Origin: Ruminococcus sp.
Lineage (GTDB): Bacteria; Bacillota; Clostridia; Oscillospirales; Ruminococcaceae
DNA: 64,000 nucleotides
NCBI GenBank assembly: GCA_017626015.1
Contig: JAGAJO010000004.1
Coordinates: 129,553-193,552 of the forward strand
Reading direction: 5' to 3'
The position numbers and the translations under genes were made by a program. Positions 34,981 to 43,798 of this stretch are shown piece by piece; the first letter of the stretch is position 1, and each line of letters starts with the position of its first letter. Below the pieces are notes generated by a model. It did not search any database. It was not told the origin of the DNA and was given only the letters and a program-made list of their open reading frames with translations.

Positions 34981-35448
34981 TTAAATTCTACTAATCAACA
35001 GTAAACCTAACTTTATAATTTCAAGACCATATTTTTCAAGAATTCTTTTACTTGAAGATTTTAAAATATCGTTTTTAAATTTCAATCCTGGTATCGTCAA
35101 GTATAAATTCATAGTAGAATGAGTATTTTCGTAGTTTGAATTCTTTGAAACGTAACCGTTAATCACTAATTGATTTATAAATTCATCAAACTCATCTTCC
35201 GTGATATCCCAATTTCCAAATGAAAATCTATCAAGATATTTGTCATTATCAATTGCTTTTACAATGTATTTATATATGTTCACAGTTGTCTTTTTTGCGC
35301 TATTAGGAATAATAAACGGTTCTTTTCTGTTAGGAATAATTATCCTATTATCATTAATAGTAATATCTGATATTTTCTCCTCATATATCAACTTGAGGAT
35401 TTTTTCCTTTTTTAGATTCCATGTTTCAGCGGCCTGATTTATAGTCAT
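34981..35448 (-). CDS. Small DNA-binding-like protein with N-terminal helix-turn-helix
   Basis: 155 residues. The N-terminus TINQAAETWNLKKEKILKLIYEEKI, followed by a two-strand wing (DNRIIIPN), looks like a MerR/excisionase-type winged helix that recognises DNA. The remainder is a helical domain with no recognised motif. Strong ribosome site (ggaggg) before ATG. It is 44 bp upstream of the superinfection-immunity-like gene on the same strand and shares its low GC content and codon use rich in AAT/ATT, suggesting that the two were acquired together. Not assigned to a family. Confidence 0.6.
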   Translation of the reverse strand: MTINQAAETWNLKKEKILKLIYEEKISDITINDNRIIIPNRKEPFIIPNSAKKTTVNIYKYIVKAIDNDKYLDRFSFGNWDITEDEFDEFINQLVINGYVSKNSNYENTHSTMNLYLTIPGLKFKNDILKSSSKRILEKYGLEIIKLGLLLISRI

Positions 35449-35672
35449 TTGCTTTTCCCTCCATTCTGTATTCTGAAAAATATCCCGATAACCCTTTCAT
35501 ATCCCCATTATATCACACATTTTTCAAGATTTGTTAAGCTGTCAGCTTAGTATTGCAGAAAAAGTCGAACTGCACAAATGTTTTATCAGAAATTTGTTGA
35601 ATTTGCCTTGCAATAAAAATCTTATAATCTGATGTGACTGGATATAATATATTATAATCTAATTAAATTAAT

Positions 35673-35700
35673 TTGTCAACCCTTTTTAGTCATTTATGAT
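35673..35700 (+). promoter_or_regulatory. Probable promoter of the XRE regulator gene
   Basis: TTGTCA, 16-bp spacer, TATGAT, about 28 bp before the ATG. Confidence 0.55.
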
Positions 35701-35728
35701 AAAATATCCTAAAAAAGGAGTGTCATAT

Positions 35729-36091
35729 ATGGCGTTTTATCAAAGAATAAGAGATTTGCGTGAGGATATGGACAAGACCCAGACCGAGCTTGCGGAATAT
35801 CTGGGCACGACTGCTCAGTATTACGGAAAATATGAAAAGGGTGAGCGTGAGATACCCTTTATGAGAGCGATACAGCTTGCCGAATTTTATAATGTTTCCC
35901 TCGACTACCTCTCAGGCAGGACAAACCACAAACAGGGCAAATCCAACCCCGATCTGACACCCGACCAGATAAAAATATCCGATATGTATGCCATGCTCAG
36001 CGAGAAAAACAAGGGCAAGCTTGAATTGTTTGCCGAACAGCTCCTTGAAAAGCAGTCGGAGGAGGATTCCCGTGAAAAAGGCGCAGTATAA
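35729..36091 (+). CDS. XRE-family transcriptional regulator
   Basis: Start set at ATG 35729, 8 bases after AAAGGAG; an ATG 33 bases earlier lacks a site. 120 residues: helix-turn-helix of the Cro/C1 type in residues 2-62 (RIRDLREDMDKTQTELAEYLGTTAQYYGKYEKGEREIP), then a linker and a helical tail ISDMYAMLSEKNKGKLELFAEQLL that may mediate dimerisation. It probably binds an operator near its own promoter. The edge of the low-GC island lies just left; this gene has normal composition. Convergent with the ZIP transporter gene. Confidence 0.88.
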   Translation: MAFYQRIRDLREDMDKTQTELAEYLGTTAQYYGKYEKGEREIPFMRAIQLAEFYNVSLDYLSGRTNHKQGKSNPDLTPDQIKISDMYAMLSEKNKGKLELFAEQLLEKQSEEDSREKGAV

Positions 36092-36121
36092 CAGTATACA
36101 ACAGTTCAGATAAATAACGAA

Positions 36122-36151
36122 AGGGTCTGCCAAAGTGTCGGCAGACCCTTA
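36122..36151. terminator. Bidirectional terminator
   Basis: AAGGGTCTGCC / GGCAGACCCTT hairpin between convergent XRE and ZIP genes. Confidence 0.85.
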
Positions 36152-36169
36152 TCTATTGCCCGATAAGAT

Positions 36170-36958
36170 CTATCCCAGCGCCACATCGAGGATCATCATA
36201 AGCACAAAGCCTGCCATGACCCCGAGCGTACCAAGGCTTGATTTGCCCAGATGAGCCTCAGGTATAAGCTCTTCTACCACAACATACAGCATAGCTCCCG
36301 CTGCAAAGGCGAGCAGCCAGGGGAGGACCAGCTGGATATGTCCTGCGATAAGCACGGTTATCATACCGAAAACAGGTTCTACCAGTCCCGACGCCGCACC
36401 GAATAGGAAGGATCTTTTTCTGCTCATTCCCGACTGCCTTAGAGGTATCGCTATTGCAGCGCCCTCAGGGAAATTCTGAATACCCATTCCGATAGCAAGG
36501 GCAATTGCCGAAGCCAGCAGAACAGAGCTTTCATTCTGTGCCGCCAGTGAAAACGCCAGTCCTACCGCCATGCCCTCGGGAATGTTGTGGAGGGTAATGG
36601 CAAAAACAAGCATCGCCGAATGCTTAAGTCCCATTTTAACACCTTCGGCACGATCAGGCTCCGGGTGAAAATAGGGCATAAGCTTATCAAGTCCCATAAG
36701 AAACAGCACTCCAAGGAGAAAGCCTCCTGCGGCAGGCACCCAGCCGATCCTGCCAAGACTTTCCGCTTCGTCGATCGCCGGTATAAGTAAGCTCCATACA
36801 GACGCCGCTATCATAACTCCCGCTGCAAATCCAAGAAATGCCTTCTGCATATTTTCACTTTCGTTTTCCCTTTTCATAAAAAAAACAACGGCGGCTCCGA
36901 GAGCAGTCATAAAAAATGTAAAGCCGGTGCCTCCCGCCGCCCATAGTAATCCCGTCAT
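36170..36958 (-). CDS. ZIP-family divalent metal transporter
   Basis: Start set at ATG 36958 (MTGLLWAAGG), 9 bases after AAAGGA; an ATG 18 bases upstream has no site. 262 residues with eight hydrophobic segments. The metal-site helices carry LHNIPEGMAVG and, symmetrically, IQNFPEGAAIA, the two conserved motifs of ZIP transporters. The cytoplasmic loop has a short PYFHPEPDR segment in place of the longer His-rich loop of some relatives. It likely imports zinc or other divalent cations (iron, manganese). Resembles ZupT/GufA-type members. No metal-responsive operator was recognised upstream. Confidence 0.9.
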   Translation of the reverse strand: MTGLLWAAGGTGFTFFMTALGAAVVFFMKRENESENMQKAFLGFAAGVMIAASVWSLLIPAIDEAESLGRIGWVPAAGGFLLGVLFLMGLDKLMPYFHPEPDRAEGVKMGLKHSAMLVFAITLHNIPEGMAVGLAFSLAAQNESSVLLASAIALAIGMGIQNFPEGAAIAIPLRQSGMSRKRSFLFGAASGLVEPVFGMITVLIAGHIQLVLPWLLAFAAGAMLYVVVEELIPEAHLGKSSLGTLGVMAGFVLMMILDVALG

Positions 36959-37195
36959 AGCTTTTGGTCCTTTCATGTTTAGTTTTTACCGCACTCAGTC
37001 CTTAAGGCGGTACTGTTTTCATTTTATGACGGCACGGCAAAATGGGTTACGGAAGCCTTACGGCAATGCCCTTAACAAAATTATGCCTGAAGAGCGGCGT
37101 ACTCTGTTTAAGACGGGTTATAAAATGCTGTGTGGAAACATATTTTTAATATAGGGACTGACCGAAAAAATGTGCTATGGAAAGGCGGAAATATT

Positions 37196-37945
37196 ATGAA
37201 ATTTCACAAATTAAGCTCAAAGACAAAGTCGGCTGCCGGGATCTTAGGGGTCGCAGCCGTGATCGGCGGATTTTTGCTTGCATGGGGATTTGTCGGTACC
37301 CACGAGGCTTTGGCGACCTCGGCAAATCTGGATACATCGTGGGAAAGACAGGTTATTGTACTTGATCCTGGTCACGGGGGAATGGACGGAGGCTGCGTTT
37401 CGGTAAACGGAACTCCCGAAAAAGGTATAAATCTTGCGATCTCCATGTGCGGACGTGATCTGTTCAATGTAATGGGATTTGAAACGGTCTGTACCCGTGA
37501 AAAGGATATATCTATCCATGACAGGGGAATCGAGGGGCTTTCCAATCAGAAAAAATCTGATATGCAGAACCGTCTGAAAATATTTAACGGGGAGCCGGAG
37601 GCTATTTCTCTCTCCATTCATCAAAATCAGTTTACCGACGGCAGATACAGCGGTGCCCAGATGTTTTATTCGGAGACCAGCTCATCAGGCGAAAGGCTTG
37701 CCGGAGCGATGCAGAAGCAGTTTGTTTCGCTGCTTCAGCCTGAAAATACAAGAGAAACAAAGCCGGTGGGCGACGAGCTTTATCTTATCCACAACACGGA
37801 AAACCCTGCATTGATGATCGAATGCGGTTTTCTTTCCAATCCGGAGGAGGCTGCAAAGCTGGAAAGCGAGGATTATCAGCGTCAAGTGGCGTTTACGATC
37901 CTGACTGGAGTTTTTGAATTTACCTCCGGGGACACGTCCTTATAA
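37196..37945 (+). CDS. N-acetylmuramoyl-L-alanine amidase, CwlD-like (Amidase_3)
   Basis: Start set at ATG 37196, after AAAGGCGG; 249 residues. An N-terminal basic region and hydrophobic helix (about 14-34) act as signal anchor. The catalytic domain has VLDPGHGGMDGG (first zinc His), EKGINLAI (Glu), SLSIHQNQF (second His) and LMIECGFLSNPEEA (catalytic Glu). This enzyme cuts the bond between muramic acid and the stem peptide. Length, anchor and the SGAQMFYS and YLIHNTENPALMIE blocks are close to CwlD, which makes muramic lactam in spore cortex, but a vegetative role is equally possible. Single-gene unit. Confidence 0.85.
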   Translation: MKFHKLSSKTKSAAGILGVAAVIGGFLLAWGFVGTHEALATSANLDTSWERQVIVLDPGHGGMDGGCVSVNGTPEKGINLAISMCGRDLFNVMGFETVCTREKDISIHDRGIEGLSNQKKSDMQNRLKIFNGEPEAISLSIHQNQFTDGRYSGAQMFYSETSSSGERLAGAMQKQFVSLLQPENTRETKPVGDELYLIHNTENPALMIECGFLSNPEEAAKLESEDYQRQVAFTILTGVFEFTSGDTSL

Positions 37946-37983
37946 GATCTGATACGGAGGTCTGCCGGCTCTGTATTTCGCAA

Positions 37984-38022
37984 AACAAAAACGGGCGGAG
38001 GTCTGCTCCACCCGTTTTTGTT
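37984..38022. terminator. Bidirectional terminator
   Basis: AACAAAAACGGG.GGAG / CTCC.CCCGTTTTTGTT hairpin between the convergent amidase and SPFH genes; it overlaps the SPFH stop codon. Confidence 0.9.
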
Positions 38023-38890
38023 ATTCCGCAGCTGCGGTATTATCCTCCAGATCCATTGAAATAAGCGGGCTTGCGCTGTTTGCCACCTTGGGCAGCACGC
38101 CGTCCCATTTTTCAATTGTCTGATATTTGATAAGCTCGTCGGTAAGCGAAGCGGTCAGCGTTTTGTTGGCTTCCGCCTGTGCGTCGGCTTTTGCCTTTAT
38201 CGCCTTGGCTTCTGCGTCTGCGGCGATGACTTTTTTCTCAGCCTCGGCGTTTGCAATAACGATAGCCTGCTCCTGCTCTGTTTTCGTTTTAAGCAAATTC
38301 TGCTCCGCAACCTGCTTGTCCTCGATCGCCTTGTTGAATTCGGCTGAAAATTCAAAGTTTACTATATTGAATTTTTCGATCTGAATGCCGTACTCGCCGA
38401 CTCTGCTTTCAAGCTCGGACTTTATTTCGTCTCCGACCTGCGCTCTCATTGTGATAAGCTGTTCGGCTGTGTACTTTGCGCAGACCGATTTCATGCTTTC
38501 CTGCACTGTAGGCATAAGCACTACCGACTGATAATCCGGACCTATATTTTTGTATATGCTTGCGGAGTAATCATTCATGATGCGGTAGTTTACTGCGATC
38601 TTTGAATTTACACTCTGCAGGTCCTTTGAGACCGCATCGGCGTCAGCCTCATATACCTGGATCTTATTGGATATCGAGATTACCTCCTGAGCAAATGGGA
38701 TCTTAAAGTGAAGTCCCTCGTTAAGTACCCCTTCGGACACCTTTCCGAAGGTCGTGACGACTCCCGTACAGCCTGCCGGTACGATCGACATGGAACTGAA
38801 TACCAGTACGGCGACTGCGATAATAACCACAATAATGCCGACTATCCTTCCTGTTTTCTTTTTTTCAAGGTCTATAACCTTAGCGCTCAT
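38021..38890 (-). CDS. SPFH/prohibitin-domain membrane protein
   Basis: Start set at ATG 38890 (MSAKVIDLEKK), after AAAGGA; 289 residues. One transmembrane helix (GIIVVIIAVAVLVFSSM, about 17-35) followed by the SPFH (band 7) domain, starting IVPAGCTGVVTTFGKV and including LHFKIPF and a long helical region. The later part is an Ala/Glu/Lys-rich coiled coil (about 190-255: EAEKKVIAADAEAKAIKAKADAQA), typical of prohibitin and HflC-like proteins. These form large rings on the membrane and often steer proteases such as FtsH or organise lipid microdomains. No protease gene or NfeD partner is adjacent. Confidence 0.9.
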   Translation of the reverse strand: MSAKVIDLEKKKTGRIVGIIVVIIAVAVLVFSSMSIVPAGCTGVVTTFGKVSEGVLNEGLHFKIPFAQEVISISNKIQVYEADADAVSKDLQSVNSKIAVNYRIMNDYSASIYKNIGPDYQSVVLMPTVQESMKSVCAKYTAEQLITMRAQVGDEIKSELESRVGEYGIQIEKFNIVNFEFSAEFNKAIEDKQVAEQNLLKTKTEQEQAIVIANAEAEKKVIAADAEAKAIKAKADAQAEANKTLTASLTDELIKYQTIEKWDGVLPKVANSASPLISMDLEDNTAAAE

Positions 38891-38948
38891 TTTTTTATTT
38901 CCTTTCGTTTTTATTGACCCTCGGATCCGTATCTTTTGGGTTAATAGA

Positions 38949-38977
38949 ATTATATCATATTTTGACGTATGGGGCAA
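38949..38977 (-). promoter_or_regulatory. Sigma-A promoter of the SPFH gene
   Basis: Minus strand TTGCCC, 17-bp spacer, TATAAT, about 60 bp before the start. Confidence 0.65.
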
Positions 38978-39153
38978 ACGCTTCGGGAGTTGATCTGGAA
39001 CAAGCGCAGACACAATTTTTCATATAGCTCGCTCATTCGTCTGATCTCGCACTTGCTCTCCTTTTTTCTCACTCTGGCGTAGTATTACTTAAGGAAGCAC
39101 TGATCAGATAACTGTTTTAAAATTCACTGCTTAGCAGATAATGTATTCAGGAG
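38978..39153. other. Intergenic region between SPFH gene and pyrF
   Basis: The whole gap is 38891-39206. It holds the SPFH promoter, a copy of the dispersed repeat (39088-39151) and the pyrF terminator. Nothing coding was seen. Confidence 0.5.
39088..39151 (-). repeat. Dispersed intergenic repeat, right half
   Basis: On the minus strand it reads CCTGAATAC-TTAT-TGC, then AGTGAATTTTAAAACAG, then TGATCAGTGCTTCCTTAAG, matching the right part of the copy at 57342-57464 with few changes. The hairpin half is missing. Confidence 0.8.
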
Positions 39154-39190
39154 TAACAAAACAGACGGACAGCTGCAAGCCGTCCGTCTG
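39154..39190 (-). terminator. Terminator after pyrF
   Basis: CAGACGGAC / GTCCGTCTG stem followed on the minus strand by TTTTGTTA, 17 bp after the pyrF stop. Confidence 0.82.
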
Positions 39191-39206
39191 AAATGTTCCG
39201 ATACTG

Positions 39207-40142
39207 TTATTTTAAGGTGATCTTCGGCAGATAGGAGATGATATCCTCCTTCATCCTTATTACCTCTCGTCTTGCAGCCTTGGCGTAGTCATGCTCATCG
39301 CAGTTTTCCTCTTTTTTGTATGCGCACATAACTCCTCTGGAGGAATTTACTATTGCGCCCAGACCGTTTTTATCGAAGCCCTTGGAAACTCCCTCTGCTC
39401 CGCCGCCCTGCGCACCGTAGCCGGGTACAAGGAAGAATGTATGAGGAAGAGCCGCTCTCATTTCGGCAAGCTGTTCGGGATATGTTGCGCCTACTACTGC
39501 GCCTACTCCACTGTAACCGTACTTGCCCATGACCTCTGCACCCCATTTTTCGCACATATCGCCCATAGCTGCATAAACTGTCTTGTCCCCGATCTTCAGA
39601 TCCTGCAATTCGCCCGAGGACTTGTTTGATGTCTTTACAAGCACGAAAATTCCCTTGTCATGCTCCTTACACTGCGCCAGCAGAGGGGAGATCCCGTCAG
39701 TTCCTAAGTAGCCGTTTACCGTAAGGGCATCTGCGCCGAAAGCCTCGATTTTTTCTCCTCCGATGTCAGTCAGTCCAAGATGAGCTGCCGCATATGCCTC
39801 CATAGTTGCGCCTATATCGTTACGTTTTCCGTCTGTGATGACGAACATTCCCTTTTCCTTTGCATACTGAATGGTTTTGTAGAGGGTCTTGACTCCCTCA
39901 TAGCCGTACATTTCATAGTAAGCTGCCTGCGGCTTTATGGCAGGACAAATATCGTGTATCTCGTCAATAATTCCCTTGTTGAACTCCCAGATAGCCTTTG
40001 CTGCGCCTTTAAGTGTCATTCCGTATTTTTTGAACTTCTTGTCCTTTATGTATTGGGGAACATAGTCAAGCTTGGGGTCAAGTCCGACAACCGACGGGTT
40101 CTGGGTCTTTACTATATTTTCGATTAGTCTGTCAAGTGACAT
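39207..40142 (-). CDS. pyrF: Orotidine 5'-phosphate decarboxylase (type 2)
   Basis: Start set at ATG 40142 (MSLDRLIENI), after AAAGGAAG; the frame runs 78 bases further up without a site. 311 residues, the longer type 2 form. The catalytic motif is TDGKRNDIGATMEAYA, holding the Lys-Asp charge network; VGLDPKLDYVP near the N-terminus and VPGYGAQGGG near the C-terminus bind substrate phosphate. It makes UMP from OMP, the last step of pyrimidine synthesis. It follows pyrC by 78 bp. The other pyr genes are not in the window. Confidence 0.95.
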   Translation of the reverse strand: MSLDRLIENIVKTQNPSVVGLDPKLDYVPQYIKDKKFKKYGMTLKGAAKAIWEFNKGIIDEIHDICPAIKPQAAYYEMYGYEGVKTLYKTIQYAKEKGMFVITDGKRNDIGATMEAYAAAHLGLTDIGGEKIEAFGADALTVNGYLGTDGISPLLAQCKEHDKGIFVLVKTSNKSSGELQDLKIGDKTVYAAMGDMCEKWGAEVMGKYGYSGVGAVVGATYPEQLAEMRAALPHTFFLVPGYGAQGGGAEGVSKGFDKNGLGAIVNSSRGVMCAYKKEENCDEHDYAKAARREVIRMKEDIISYLPKITLK

Positions 40143-40220
40143 TTTTATCTTCCTTTCGGATTTATTTATAAAACAATATTGCTGACCGTAATGCGCTGCT
40201 GAAAAGAAAAGATCTCCCAT

Positions 40221-41489
40221 TTACAGCGAAAATACAACCTTGCCTCTGCAAATAGTGTAAATATTCTTTCCCTTTAGCCTTTCGCCCTTGAATACGCTGT
40301 TTTTGGACTTTGAATTAAGCTCCTCGGGAATGACCTCCCACTCGTAGTCGGGATCGAATATACACAGGTCGCAGCGTTCGCCCACAGCGATCCTTATGGG
40401 TTCAAGTCCCATTATTTTTCTGGGATTTACCGACATTATTTCTGCAATGCGTGAAAGGCTCATTTTTCCGGTATGGTAAAGCTTGGTGAGAGTTGCCGCA
40501 AGGGAAGTTTCCAGCCCTACGACGCCGTTGGGAGCTTTTTCAAAATCAGCCTTTTCCTCCGCCGAGTGCGGAGCATGATCAGTGATTATGCAGTCGATGG
40601 TCCCGTCCAGCACCGCAGCCTCCACAGCCGCCCTGTCCTCCTCTGTACGGAGCGGCGGAGACATTCTGTAGTCTGCGTCTCTCGAGAGCAGCTTTTCGTC
40701 CGTATATGTGAAATAATGGGGAGCCGTTTCGCAGGTGACCTTTATGCCGTCTCTTTTTGCCGCCCTGATAATGTTTACCGAGCCTTTTGTGGAAACGTGG
40801 CATATATGGATCCTTGCGCCGCAGCTCATTGCAAGGCATATCTCTCTGGCTGTGATACTGTCCTCGCTGGCTCTGTCCATACCCTTTACGCCCAGTTTTT
40901 CGGATATTTCGCCCTTGTTGATGATACCGCCGTTTATGATCTTCAGATCCTCGCAGTGGGAGGTGACCAGCAGTCCGTTGTCAACCGTTTTTTCAAGAGC
41001 CTGCCGCATCAGTTCAGCATTCTCAACAGGTCGTCCGTCGTCGGATATCGCTGTGATACCCGCCTTTTTCAGTTCGTCAAAGTCGCAAAGCTCCTCGCCC
41101 TTCATACCTTTGGTAATGCAGGCAATGGGTATCACGTCTATGCCCATTTTTTTCCCTTTGTCGAAAATGTATCTGACCGTTTCCGGATCGTCCACAGCCG
41201 GTCTGGTGTTGGGCATACAGGCGACCCCGGTAAAGCCTCCTGCCTTTGCGGCATTGGCGCCGGTGATGATGTCCTCCTTGTAGGTAAGACCCGGGTCTCT
41301 GAAATGAACGTGCATATCAAACAGCCCGGGGATGGCGCACAGCCGTCCCCCGCCGTCGATAATTCTGTCTGCGTTTACGCTTATGCTCCCGATCTGAGTT
41401 ATGATACCGTTTTCCACTCCTATGTCAGTTACACGGTCCAACCCTGTCTGGGGGTCGCACGCTCTGACATTTTTAATAAGCAGCTCCAT
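40221..41489 (-). CDS. pyrC: Dihydroorotase
   Basis: 422 residues, class I amidohydrolase type. Zinc ligands and catalytic residues are in DMHVHFRDPG, SHCED, HICHVSTKGS and IITDHAPHSAEEK. It interconverts carbamoyl-aspartate and dihydroorotate in pyrimidine synthesis. Its ATG lies one base after the stop of a small membrane protein gene, so the two are probably translationally coupled; pyrF follows. No PyrR-type or other attenuator was recognised in the spacers. Confidence 0.95.
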   Translation of the reverse strand: MELLIKNVRACDPQTGLDRVTDIGVENGIITQIGSISVNADRIIDGGGRLCAIPGLFDMHVHFRDPGLTYKEDIITGANAAKAGGFTGVACMPNTRPAVDDPETVRYIFDKGKKMGIDVIPIACITKGMKGEELCDFDELKKAGITAISDDGRPVENAELMRQALEKTVDNGLLVTSHCEDLKIINGGIINKGEISEKLGVKGMDRASEDSITAREICLAMSCGARIHICHVSTKGSVNIIRAAKRDGIKVTCETAPHYFTYTDEKLLSRDADYRMSPPLRTEEDRAAVEAAVLDGTIDCIITDHAPHSAEEKADFEKAPNGVVGLETSLAATLTKLYHTGKMSLSRIAEIMSVNPRKIMGLEPIRIAVGERCDLCIFDPDYEWEVIPEELNSKSKNSVFKGERLKGKNIYTICRGKVVFSL

Positions 41490-41490
41490 A

Positions 41491-42036
41491 TCAATTGTTC
41501 TTTCCGTCGTAGAAATCGTCTACCGTAACGGTTCTTTCACAGCTGTAAACGCCGTCCTTGCTTACGTCTGAAAGCACGAATTTGCAGGAAGCCTTTTCTT
41601 CCTCCTCTTTTCCTGTCTTCCATGCGGTAGCGGTGGTATCCTCTGCGTCGTATTCGAGATTCTTAAATGTAAAGGTAGAGAAGAAGCCGAGCTTTTCACC
41701 CAGATCCACGCTCTTGTCACGTCCGCTGGGCAAAACGAGAACCTTTATTTTCTTGGTATCCTCGTTCAGCTTGAAATATCCCTTTGCGATCTGAGCCTTT
41801 TCGTCTTTAAGGGAAGCCTCGGGATCGTCGTCCTCGATATGAGCCATGGTGAATTTACCGTTCTGGTCAAACATCATTACGATATCCTTGTCATCGTCAG
41901 TCCAGTAGCCTCTGATTATCTGCCTTGAATCACCGGACTTGGACGGCGAGCTGAATACAAATGTGCATACGAAAATAACTACTACTACGATTATGACAAA
42001 AATAATACCCAAAAGCGTTGATATAAATTTTTTCAT
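41491..42036 (-). CDS. Membrane-anchored protein of unknown function upstream of pyrC
   Basis: 181 residues. An N-terminal hydrophobic helix (LLGIIFVIIVVVVIFVCTFVF, about 8-28) is followed by an outward domain rich in Asp, Lys and Thr. The segment IRGYWTDDDKDIVMMFDQNGKFTM looks like one lipocalin-like or copper-resistance-like beta strand pair used in many small extracytoplasmic domains (G.W......F...G.F). The C-terminus has a run of Glu/Lys. Good ribosome site (ggaggt). It is tightly coupled to pyrC but nothing suggests a role in pyrimidine synthesis. Confidence 0.7.
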   Translation of the reverse strand: MKKFISTLLGIIFVIIVVVVIFVCTFVFSSPSKSGDSRQIIRGYWTDDDKDIVMMFDQNGKFTMAHIEDDDPEASLKDEKAQIAKGYFKLNEDTKKIKVLVLPSGRDKSVDLGEKLGFFSTFTFKNLEYDAEDTTATAWKTGKEEEEKASCKFVLSDVSKDGVYSCERTVTVDDFYDGKNN

Positions 42037-42084
42037 TGTTATTACCTCCGTAAAAAACTTTATTCTGCGTCGCAGGACGCTTAC

Positions 42085-43749
42085 TTACCTGATCTCAAGC
42101 ACGGCCCCTCTGTTGGCTGAGGTCACAAGTGAGGCGTACCTTGCTGCATAGCCGGTTTTGATGTTAGGCTCCTTGGGAGTCCAGTTTTTCTTTCTTTCCG
42201 CAAGCTCCTCGTCTGATACCTTAAGCTCTATGCTGTGATTGTTTATATCTATGGCGATGGTGTCGCCCTCGTTGACAAATGCGATAGGTCCGCCCATTGC
42301 AGCCTCGGGGCATACATGACCGATCGCCGCACCTCTTGTTGCGCCGCTGAAACGTCCGTCTGTGATGAGCGCAACGGTAGATCCGAGCCCCATGCCCTGA
42401 ATAGCGGAGGTGGGATTGAGCATTTCTCTCATTCCGGGACCGCCCTTGGGACCCTCGTATCTTATTACCACAACGTCGCCGGGAACGATCTTTCCGCCTC
42501 TTATAGCCTCGATCGCCTCCTCCTCGCTGTCAAACACTCTTGCCGGACCCTCGTGTCTGAGCATTTCGGGAGCGACTGCGGAGCGCTTTACAACGCAGGT
42601 ATCCGGAGCGAGATTGCCCTTAAGAACGGCTATGCCGCCGTTGGGCATATAAGGATCGTCGATGGGACGAATGATCTCGGGATTTTTGTTTTCGCAGCCG
42701 GCAATGTTTTCTCCGACCGTTTTTCCGGTGCAGGTCATGCAGCCTGTGTCTATAAGGTCTTTCTTTGCCAGCTCGTTAAGCACGGCGTAAACTCCGCCCG
42801 CTTCGTTAAGATCCTCCATGTATGTACGTCCTGCGGGAGCAAGGTGGCAGATATTCGGCGTTCTTTCGGAAATTTCGTTTACAAGCTCCAGATCAAGCTC
42901 TATACCGCATTCGTGAGCGATAGCAGGGAGGTGGAGCATGGAGTTGGTAGAGCAGCCCAGCGCCATATCCGCTGCGATAGCGTTTTTGAATGCGCTCTCC
43001 GTCATAATGTCCCTCGGTCTGATATTCTTTTTAAGAAGCTCCATTACCGCCATGCCTGCGTGCTTTGCAAGCTTAAGTCTTTCCGAGTAAACAGCGGGGA
43101 TAGTTCCGTTGCCCTTAAGTCCCATTCCCAGGACCTCGGTAAGACAGTTCATGGAGTTTGCCGTATACATACCCGAGCATGATCCGCAGGTAGGACAGGC
43201 TTTGTTCTCAAATTCCTCCACATCGGAAAGCTCAAACTTTCCTGCGTCATAGGAGCCTACCGCCTCGAACATCGATGAGAGCGAGGTCTTTCCGCCCTTG
43301 ACGTGTCCTGCAAGCATAGGTCCTCCCGAAACGAAAACGGTAGGAATGTTGACCCTTGCCGCCGCCATAAGCAGTCCGGGGACGTTCTTGTCGCAGTTGG
43401 GGACCATTACCAGCGCATCAAAGTGATGAGCCAGAGCCATACATTCGGTGGAGTCCGCAATAAGATCTCGGGTAACGAGAGAGTACTTCATACCCTGATG
43501 TCCCATAGCGATACCGTCGCATACTGCGATAGCGGGGAATACCACAGGCGTTCCGCCTGCCATAGCGACGCCCATTTTTACGGCGTCCACTATCTTGTCG
43601 ATGTTCATATGTCCCGGGACGATCTCGTTATATGAGGAAACTATACCTACCAGCGGTCTTTCCATTTCCTCCTTAGTCATTCCCAGCGCATTGAACAGCG
43701 AGCGCTGAGGAGCCTTGTCAACTCCGTCACAGAAAAAGTTCTTTTCCAT
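42085..43749 (-). CDS. ilvD: Dihydroxy-acid dehydratase
   Basis: 554 residues, normal for IlvD. Iron-sulphur cysteines are in [28 protein letters not shown] and [13 protein letters not shown]; the C-terminal part has [11 protein letters not shown] and TDGRFSG. The enzyme dehydrates dihydroxy acids to the keto acids of valine, leucine and isoleucine. Other ilv genes are not in the window; it stands in a long same-strand run with sugar and pyrimidine genes. ATG 43749 follows GAGGTAAT. No T-box or leader peptide was seen in the 49-bp spacer upstream. Confidence 0.95.
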   Translation of the reverse strand: MEKNFFCDGVDKAPQRSLFNALGMTKEEMERPLVGIVSSYNEIVPGHMNIDKIVDAVKMGVAMAGGTPVVFPAIAVCDGIAMGHQGMKYSLVTRDLIADSTECMALAHHFDALVMVPNCDKNVPGLLMAAARVNIPTVFVSGGPMLAGHVKGGKTSLSSMFEAVGSYDAGKFELSDVEEFENKACPTCGSCSGMYTANSMNCLTEVLGMGLKGNGTIPAVYSERLKLAKHAGMAVMELLKKNIRPRDIMTESAFKNAIAADMALGCSTNSMLHLPAIAHECGIELDLELVNEISERTPNICHLAPAGRTYMEDLNEAGGVYAVLNELAKKDLIDTGCMTCTGKTVGENIAGCENKNPEIIRPIDDPYMPNGGIAVLKGNLAPDTCVVKRSAVAPEMLRHEGPARVFDSEEEAIEAIRGGKIVPGDVVVIRYEGPKGGPGMREMLNPTSAIQGMGLGSTVALITDGRFSGATRGAAIGHVCPEAAMGGPIAFVNEGDTIAIDINNHSIELKVSDEELAERKKNWTPKEPNIKTGYAARYASLVTSANRGAVLEIR

Positions 43750-43798
43750 TTTTATTACCTCTTTTTTATAAATTATTTTACTTGATTATTAATGTATG

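Noticed and set aside
34013-35448. Prophage
   Set aside because: One superinfection-immunity-like gene and one HTH gene without integrase, structural, lysis or attachment sequences do not make a prophage.
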